Shown: positions 5,888-9,554 of the stretch, piece by piece
How the letters are laid out: each line of letters opens with the position of its first letter
Numbering within the stretch: position 1 is the first letter of the stretch
From: Proteobacteria bacterium UBA964
Lineage (GTDB): Bacteria > Pseudomonadota > Gammaproteobacteria > Steroidobacterales > Steroidobacteraceae
Reading direction: 5' to 3'
Length of the DNA: 9,554 nt
Assembly: GCA_002292945.1 (NCBI GenBank)
Contig: DBCG01000050.1
Location: forward strand, 1-9,554
Position numbers and translations under genes: made by a program
The notes under the pieces: model-generated
What the model was told of the DNA's origin: nothing
The model's database searches: none
What the model saw: only the letters and a program-made list of their open reading frames with translations

Positions 5888-6961
5888 TCAGTGTGCGGTC
5901 GGGAACTTCGCGGCGAGGCCGATCGCCTCGATCACGCGGTCGCCGAGGCCGATGCCGTCGGTGAGTGCGTTGAACGCCGGCACGCCCATCTGATCGCGGA
6001 TGATGTCGACGCCCACCGCGTTATCGGTGGCGGGGCCGGTGACGGCGCAGGGCTCGATCTTGAAGCGCTCGCGCATCAACTTGACGCCGCCCCAAGCCGC
6101 GACCGGGTCGTTGGCCGACAGCACCACGCCCGTGAGCGCACCGCGGATGTCGTCGCAGTCGAGGATGGCATCGACGCCATAGGCGCCCAGGATGCCGTCG
6201 CCGAGCTCGAACACGATGACGTCGGGCTTCTTCGCGGCGAGCTCTGTGATCATGGTGCGGGTGAGTGCAGGGCCGACCGCCGGCGTCGAGGTGATGATGC
6301 CGAGGTCGGTGAAGATCATGGAATGACGCGCGCCGGCGTCCTCCATGGCGAGGATGTCGCGGCGCAGCGAGACACCGGTCGCCTTGAAGCAATCGACCAC
6401 GAGGCCACGATGGCGCATCCGGCTCACCATCGCACAGGCGGCGGCGGTCTTGCCGGCCTCCATGCAGGTGCCCGCGAGCGCGACCACCGGGACACCCTGC
6501 GTGTCGAGGGTCGCGGCGAGGTCGAGCTTGCGGTAGCCGGCGCGCGCCGGTACGCCGATGCGCTCACCGAGGTAGGGGAAGGTGAGCACCACGCCGAGCA
6601 CGCGGCAATCGAACGGCTTGCCTTTGTCCGGGTTGGCCGAGTCGCAGATGCCGAGCACGCCACCGATGTTGAGCATCTGGATGACGTCGCCCGCAGCGAG
6701 CTTCGGCGGCACGTGGCCCGAGTAACCGAACAGCGCCTTGCGGTGGCCGAGTGCGCCCACGACGATGTCGCCCTTGTTCACCTTGGCCATGCGGCCGCTG
6801 GTGAGCTCGATCGTGTTGTAGTTCGCCTTGGCGGAGAGGATCTCCACCACCACGACGACGCCTTCCTCGGACGGCAGGTCGTCCGTGGCGATGCGCACCT
6901 CGTGACCGAGGCCGCAGGCCTGGGTGATGGAGGCGATCTTGTCGACGACGATGGTCCTCAT
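5888..6961 (-). CDS. Unrecognised P-loop protein in the arginine operon (BioD/DUF1611-like NTPase fold)
   Basis: A 357-residue protein I cannot assign to a characterised family. Residues 1-130 are rich in short hydrophobic strands and turn motifs (KGDIVVGALGHRKAL, 63-77; GDVIQMLNIGGVLG, 91-104), suggesting a beta-barrel-like domain. From about 155 it becomes a SIMIBI-type P-loop domain: VVALAGTCMEAGKT (159-172), with the GTxxxxGKT spacing of dethiobiotin synthetase and DUF1611 proteins, then CFKATGV (191-197) and VIVFELGDGILG (248-259), which resembles the strand-plus-Gly switch of that class. No signal peptide or membrane helix is seen. The start is ATG 6961, overlapping the argG stop as ATGA; the open frame continues upstream but only as an argG shadow. 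DgcN, a DUF1611 member, N-acetylates D-glutamate, which makes a glutamate-acylating role attractive here, but homology at that level is a judgement from motifs only. Confidence 0.9.
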   Translation of the reverse strand: MRTIVVDKIASITQACGLGHEVRIATDDLPSEEGVVVVVEILSAKANYNTIELTSGRMAKVNKGDIVVGALGHRKALFGYSGHVPPKLAAGDVIQMLNIGGVLGICDSANPDKGKPFDCRVLGVVLTFPYLGERIGVPARAGYRKLDLAATLDTQGVPVVALAGTCMEAGKTAAACAMVSRMRHRGLVVDCFKATGVSLRRDILAMEDAGARHSMIFTDLGIITSTPAVGPALTRTMITELAAKKPDVIVFELGDGILGAYGVDAILDCDDIRGALTGVVLSANDPVAAWGGVKLMRERFKIEPCAVTGPATDNAVGVDIIRDQMGVPAFNALTDGIGLGDRVIEAIGLAAKFPTAH

Positions 6962-8172
6962 TGGCCTTTGGCTCCTTGTGTACCCGCGCGGTGGTGGAAC
7001 ATGCCCGGCAAGCCGACGATGCGCGAGAAACCCAGCGCATCGGCCGGCGTCCATTCGCCGGTGGCTTCGCCGTAGACGCCCTTCGAGGCGGCCATCAGCG
7101 AATACGGTGAATCCGTGCCCTCGATGAAGGCCGAGCCGGGGCGCAGCAGCACCGTCACCGTGCCGGTGACGCGCGCTTGCGACCCGATGAACAGCGCTTC
7201 GATGTCGCGGCAGGCGGGGTCCAGCAGCTGCCCCTCGTGCACCCAGTCGCCGTAGGGGCCGGCGAGCGATTCTTTGATGCGCTGCTGGCGTGCGGTGAGG
7301 ACGAGTTTCTCGAGCTCGCGATGCGCGTTCAGCAGCACTTCGGCAGCGGGCGCTTCGAAGGCGACGCGGCCCTTGGTGCCGATGATGGTGTCGCCGAGAT
7401 GGATGCCGCGGCCGATCCCGTAGGGTCCAGCGATCGCCTCCAGCGCTTCGATGACGGCGACCGGTGTCATCGCTTGGCCGTCGAGGCCGCAGGGCACGCC
7501 TTGCTCGAAGCGCAGCACGATCCGTCGCGGCGGAAGCGGCTTCGTGAACGCGTCGCGCGAGAGCACCCAAGCGTCGTCGGGCAGGCTGCCCTGCGAGGTG
7601 AGGGTCTCCTTGCCGCCGATGCTCACGCCCCAGAGGCCGCGGTTGATCGAGTAGGCGGCGCCGTGCGGCGGCACGGGCAGGCCGCGCTGCGTGAGGTAGT
7701 CGAGCTCTTCCTGGCGCTTGAAGGCGCGGTCGCGCACCGGCGCGATCACCTCCAGCTCCGGCGCGAGCGTGCGCAGCGCGACCTCGAAGCGCACCTGGTC
7801 GTTGCCGGCGGCGGTGCAGCCGTGGGCGATGCTGCCGGTGCCGAGCTCGCGCGCCATGCGTGCGATGGTCTGCGCCTGCATGACCCGCTCGGCGCCGACG
7901 CAGAGCGGATAGAGGTTGCCGCGGCGCACATTGCCCATGATCAGGAAGCGAAGCACCTGCTCGAAGTACTCGGCGCGCGCGTCGATCTGGTGGTGCGCGA
8001 CGGCGCCGAGCGCCAGCGCGCGCTCGTGCAGGGTGGCGCGGGTGGCGTCGTCGATACCGCCGGTGTCGACGGTGACGGTGATGATGGGGCGGCCGAGCTG
8101 TTCCTTGAGCCAGGGCACGAGGAACGAGGTGTCGAGACCGCCGGAATAGGCGAGGACGATGGGCTGGGACAT
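6958..8172 (-). CDS. argG: Argininosuccinate synthase
   Basis: Condenses citrulline and aspartate with ATP to argininosuccinate, AMP and pyrophosphate. The 404-residue length is normal. The PP-loop ATP-binding motif AYSGGLDTS lies at 8-16, followed by LYPLCVGAERVMQAQ, HGCTAAGNDQVRFE (family usual GCTGKGNDQVRFE), SINRGLWGVSIGGKE and PYGIGRGIHLGDTIIGTKGR, all in the expected order. ATG 8172 has GGGAG six bases upstream and follows argR by only 14 bp, so it is the first biosynthetic gene after the regulator. It overlaps the P-loop gene by four bases. If the pathway stays acylated to citrulline, the acyl group must be removed before this enzyme, and no deacylase is visible in the window. Confidence 0.96.
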   Translation of the reverse strand: MSQPIVLAYSGGLDTSFLVPWLKEQLGRPIITVTVDTGGIDDATRATLHERALALGAVAHHQIDARAEYFEQVLRFLIMGNVRRGNLYPLCVGAERVMQAQTIARMARELGTGSIAHGCTAAGNDQVRFEVALRTLAPELEVIAPVRDRAFKRQEELDYLTQRGLPVPPHGAAYSINRGLWGVSIGGKETLTSQGSLPDDAWVLSRDAFTKPLPPRRIVLRFEQGVPCGLDGQAMTPVAVIEALEAIAGPYGIGRGIHLGDTIIGTKGRVAFEAPAAEVLLNAHRELEKLVLTARQQRIKESLAGPYGDWVHEGQLLDPACRDIEALFIGSQARVTGTVTVLLRPGSAFIEGTDSPYSLMAASKGVYGEATGEWTPADALGFSRIVGLPGMFHHRAGTQGAKGQ

Positions 8173-8186
8173 GGGGTTCTCCCGGC

Positions 8187-8636
8187 TCAGAGCCGGAACA
8201 GGTTGCGCAGGCGCGCGACGACCGCGGACTGCGCCGCCGCGGTGTCGGTGGCGATGAATAGGGTGTCGTCACCGGAGATCGTGCCGACGACCTCCGGCCA
8301 CTCGGCCTTGTCGATGGCGGCCGCGACGGTCTGTGCCGAGCCGGTGGTGGTGCGCAGCACGGTGAGCGAGGCGCCTGCGGTCGCGACGCCGCGCACGAAC
8401 GGGCGCAGCGCCCCGAAATCGTCCAGGGCGCGTGCCCCGGCCTCAGGTGGCAGGTAGCGGCCGGCCGCTTTCAACACCCCGAGATCGCGCAGGTCGCGGC
8501 TCACCGAGGACTGGGTGACCTCGAAGCCCTCGCGCTTCAGAAGGTCCACCAATTCCCCTTGCCGACGCACGGCCGAGCCGCGCAGCAGGCGCAGGATGGT
8601 GGCTCGGCGATCGCCATGTTGGAGGTCGGTCTGCAT
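8187..8636 (-). CDS. argR: Arginine repressor ArgR
   Basis: Arginine-responsive DNA-binding repressor, expected to act as a hexamer and to control this operon and its own promoter. From the chosen start the protein has 149 residues. The N-terminal winged helix carries the recognition segment TQSSVSRDLRDLG (41-53). The C-terminal domain ends with GTISGDDTLFI (118-128), the arginine-binding block, with Asp123 and Asp124. ATG 8636 is chosen over the in-frame ATG at 8657 because the latter lies inside the promoter spacer, upstream of the predicted transcription start, and because family proteins have about ten residues before the first helix. No SD precedes ATG 8636, and the predicted leader is only a few bases, so initiation may be nearly leaderless. 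The gene heads the operon, 14 bp before argG. Confidence 0.93.
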   Translation of the reverse strand: MQTDLQHGDRRATILRLLRGSAVRRQGELVDLLKREGFEVTQSSVSRDLRDLGVLKAAGRYLPPEAGARALDDFGALRPFVRGVATAGASLTVLRTTTGSAQTVAAAIDKAEWPEVVGTISGDDTLFIATDTAAAQSAVVARLRNLFRL

Positions 8637-8647
8637 AAAAGTGCGCG
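8630..8647. promoter_or_regulatory. ARG box 2 (ArgR operator, degenerate)
   Basis: TCTGCATAAAAGTGCGCG shares its first eight bases with box 1 and keeps TGC in the second arm. It lies exactly 3 bp from box 1, giving the 21-bp centre-to-centre spacing typical of paired E. coli ARG boxes bound by one ArgR hexamer. It covers the predicted transcription start and the first codons of argR. The spacing is what makes this weaker half credible. Confidence 0.62.
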
Positions 8648-8648
8648 T

Positions 8649-8676
8649 ATTCTGCATATTGATGCAGACATGTCAA
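8649..8676 (-). promoter_or_regulatory. Sigma-70-type promoter of the arginine operon
   Basis: Reading the minus strand, a perfect TTGACA -35 hexamer (8676-8671) is followed after 16 bp by CAGAAT (8654-8649), four of six matches to the -10 consensus. Transcription would begin near 8642, only about five bases before the argR ATG. One ARG box covers the spacer and -10, and a second covers the predicted start site, as expected for a repressed promoter. The spacing and the overlap with operators support it. Confidence 0.65.
8651..8668. promoter_or_regulatory. ARG box 1 (ArgR operator)
   Basis: TCTGCATATTGATGCAGA is an 18-bp site made of a perfect 7-bp inverted repeat (TCTGCAT / ATGCAGA) around a four-base centre. 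Size, symmetry and the AT / AT core match the E. coli ARG box pattern, with GC-richer arms. It spans the spacer and -10 of the promoter directly in front of argR. Confidence 0.8.
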
Positions 8677-8735
8677 GGGGTTTCCCGGCCCGGCCATCGG
8701 CGGGCAACCGAGTACTTCGTCGAGGGCGCGCTGGA
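8677..8735. other. Short intergenic spacer between glycosyltransferase and arginine operon
   Basis: This 59-bp stretch between the glycosyltransferase stop and the -35 box holds an imperfect inverted repeat (GCCCG at 8688-8692 against CGGGC at 8701-8705, eight-base loop) without a T tract on either strand. It is not a convincing intrinsic terminator. I see no coding sequence in it. Confidence 0.4.
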
Positions 8736-9554
8736 TCAGGACGCCGCGGCGGCCTGGCGTCCTCTTCGGACGCGCGCGCGCAGCGCCGCCTGGGCGGGGA
8801 CGAGATTGCCGAGGAACTCGAGTGCGCTCGCCCGCCACGAGCGTGTGAGGGCGTGTGCGTGGACCGCGTCGCGATCGAGCGAGAGGGCGGCGAGTGCCGC
8901 GACGCGCAGATCGGTGTCCATCACGCCCGTTGCGCCCTGAGTGATGACATCGACCGGTCCCGTGACCGGGTAGGCCGCGACCGGCACGCCGCAGGCCATC
9001 GCCTCGAGCATCACGAGACCGAAGGTGTCGGTCCGGCTCGGGAACACGAGCACGCTCGCGTGCGCGAGTTGCCGCGCGAGCGCCTCGCCGCGCAGCGTGC
9101 CGTGGAACACGGCGTCCGGATATCGTCGTTGTAGATCGATACGCGCAGGCCCATCACCGATCACTTCCTTGCGGCCCGGCAGGTCGAGCGCCAGGAACGC
9201 TTCGACGTTCTTCTCGACGGCGACCCGACCGAGGCAGGTGAACACAGGGATGTCGTCCCTCCGCGGCTGCGGTCGGAAAAGTTCGGTGTCCACGCCGCGC
9301 CCCCAGTGGCGCAGCCGTCGGAAGCCGCGTCGCGCGAGCCCTTCACGCATGGAGGGTGTCGACACCATGGTCGCGGAAGCAGCACCGTGGAACCAGCGCA
9401 GATAGCTATAGGACACGCCGAGCGGGATCGGCCAGCGCGCGCGGACATACTCCGGGAATTGTGTGTGGTAAGCGGTGCTGAACCGTCGACGGTTGCGCAG
9501 GCACCAGGCGCGCGCGGCGAGTCCGAGCGTGCCTTCGGTGGCGATGTGCAGCGC
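8736..9554 (-). CDS. GT4-family glycosyltransferase, C-terminal 272 residues (partial)
   Basis: The 5' end lies beyond the right edge; the frame is open from 9554 to the TGA at 8738-8736. The visible part starts ALHIATEGTLGLAARAWCLR and continues with STAYHTQFPEYVRARW, a segment typical of proteobacterial GT4 (GT-B fold) transferases related to mannosyltransferases and sulfoquinovosyl transferases. The C-terminal Rossmann domain shows CLGRVAVEKNVEAFL for nucleotide-sugar binding, VIGDGPA, and SRTDTFGLVMLEAMACGVPVAAYPV. The last is the EX7E motif with Asp in place of the first Glu, common in this subfamily. It probably transfers a hexose from an NDP-sugar to a lipid or sugar acceptor at the cytoplasmic face of the membrane; donor and acceptor cannot be told. 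A GTG at 9416 lies mid-domain and is not the start. It is unrelated to arginine synthesis and seems to belong to a preceding transcription unit. Confidence 0.88.
   Translation of the reverse strand, partial: ALHIATEGTLGLAARAWCLRNRRRFSTAYHTQFPEYVRARWPIPLGVSYSYLRWFHGAASATMVSTPSMREGLARRGFRRLRHWGRGVDTELFRPQPRRDDIPVFTCLGRVAVEKNVEAFLALDLPGRKEVIGDGPARIDLQRRYPDAVFHGTLRGEALARQLAHASVLVFPSRTDTFGLVMLEAMACGVPVAAYPVTGPVDVITQGATGVMDTDLRVAALAALSLDRDAVHAHALTRSWRASALEFLGNLVPAQAALRARVRRGRQAAAAS

Noticed and set aside
6962..8272. Long minus-strand open frame reading upstream of the P-loop gene to 8272.
   Set aside because: It is the out-of-frame shadow of argG: Arg/Ala/His-rich, without domains. The real gene starts at ATG 6961.
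8637..8657. In-frame ATG at 8657 as the argR start.
   Set aside because: It lies within ARG box 1, upstream of the predicted transcription start, has no SD and adds residues not expected in ArgR. It remains a fallback if the promoter call is wrong.
8688..8705. Inverted repeat GCCCG/CGGGC after the glycosyltransferase as an intrinsic terminator.
   Set aside because: Only five pairs, an eight-base loop and no T run on either strand.
9414..9416. GTG at 9416 as the glycosyltransferase start.
   Set aside because: The frame continues upstream to the window edge with conserved GT4 sequence (LHIATEG, YHTQFPEYVRARW), so the true start is outside the window.
1..9554. CRISPR arrays, insertion sequences, tRNA or rRNA genes, prophage genes.
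   Set aside because: I saw no repeated spacer pattern, transposase motifs, terminal inverted repeats or RNA gene signatures; coding space is filled by the genes listed.

Overview
This GC-rich window is almost entirely coding, and every supported gene lies on the minus strand. It holds one long arginine-biosynthesis operon, read from about 8640 down to position 1, plus the 3' part of an upstream glycosyltransferase gene. The YdiI-like thioesterase, the GT4 glycosyltransferase and the ArgR with tandem ARG boxes suggest a proteobacterium, probably a GC-rich gammaproteobacterium of the Xanthomonadales/Nevskiales kind. That placement is inferred from protein style alone.

Layout in transcription order: partial GT4 glycosyltransferase (9554-8736); a 99-bp gap with a TTGACA promoter and two ARG boxes; argR (8636-8187); argG (8172-6958); an unrecognised BioD/DUF1611-like P-loop protein (6961-5888); argC (5867-4809); argD (4812-3676); an N-acylornithine carbamoyltransferase, argF' (3679-2684); argB (2654-1710); argH (1713-517); a hotdog acyl-CoA thioesterase (520-65); and the first 18 codons of another gene (53-1), possibly a DUF4870-type membrane protein. 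Five junctions overlap by exactly four bases (ATGA or GTGA), so the genes form a tightly coupled unit.

The pathway is not the textbook ornithine route. The transcarbamylase is of the AOTCase/SOTCase class, so the acyl group stays on through citrulline. At the residue that sets acyl specificity (Glu92 in Xanthomonas campestris AOTCase, Pro90 in Bacteroides fragilis SOTCase) it has Ala90, and the carboxylated Lys302 of AOTCase is also Ala. Published changes of Glu92 to Ala, Pro, Ser or Val turn AOTCase into a succinylornithine enzyme, so a succinylated pathway is predicted. The gene order argG-argC-argD-argF'-argB-argH recalls the Bacteroidota cluster.

Two steps have no recognisable enzyme here: acylation of glutamate (ArgA/ArgJ/GNAT) and removal of the acyl group from acylcitrulline (ArgE/M20). 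The one unassigned enzyme inside the operon is the P-loop protein between argG and argC. Its P-loop half resembles the DUF1611 class, which includes the D-glutamate N-acetyltransferase DgcN. It is therefore the best candidate for one of the missing steps, most simply glutamate acylation, and is the most interesting item in the window.
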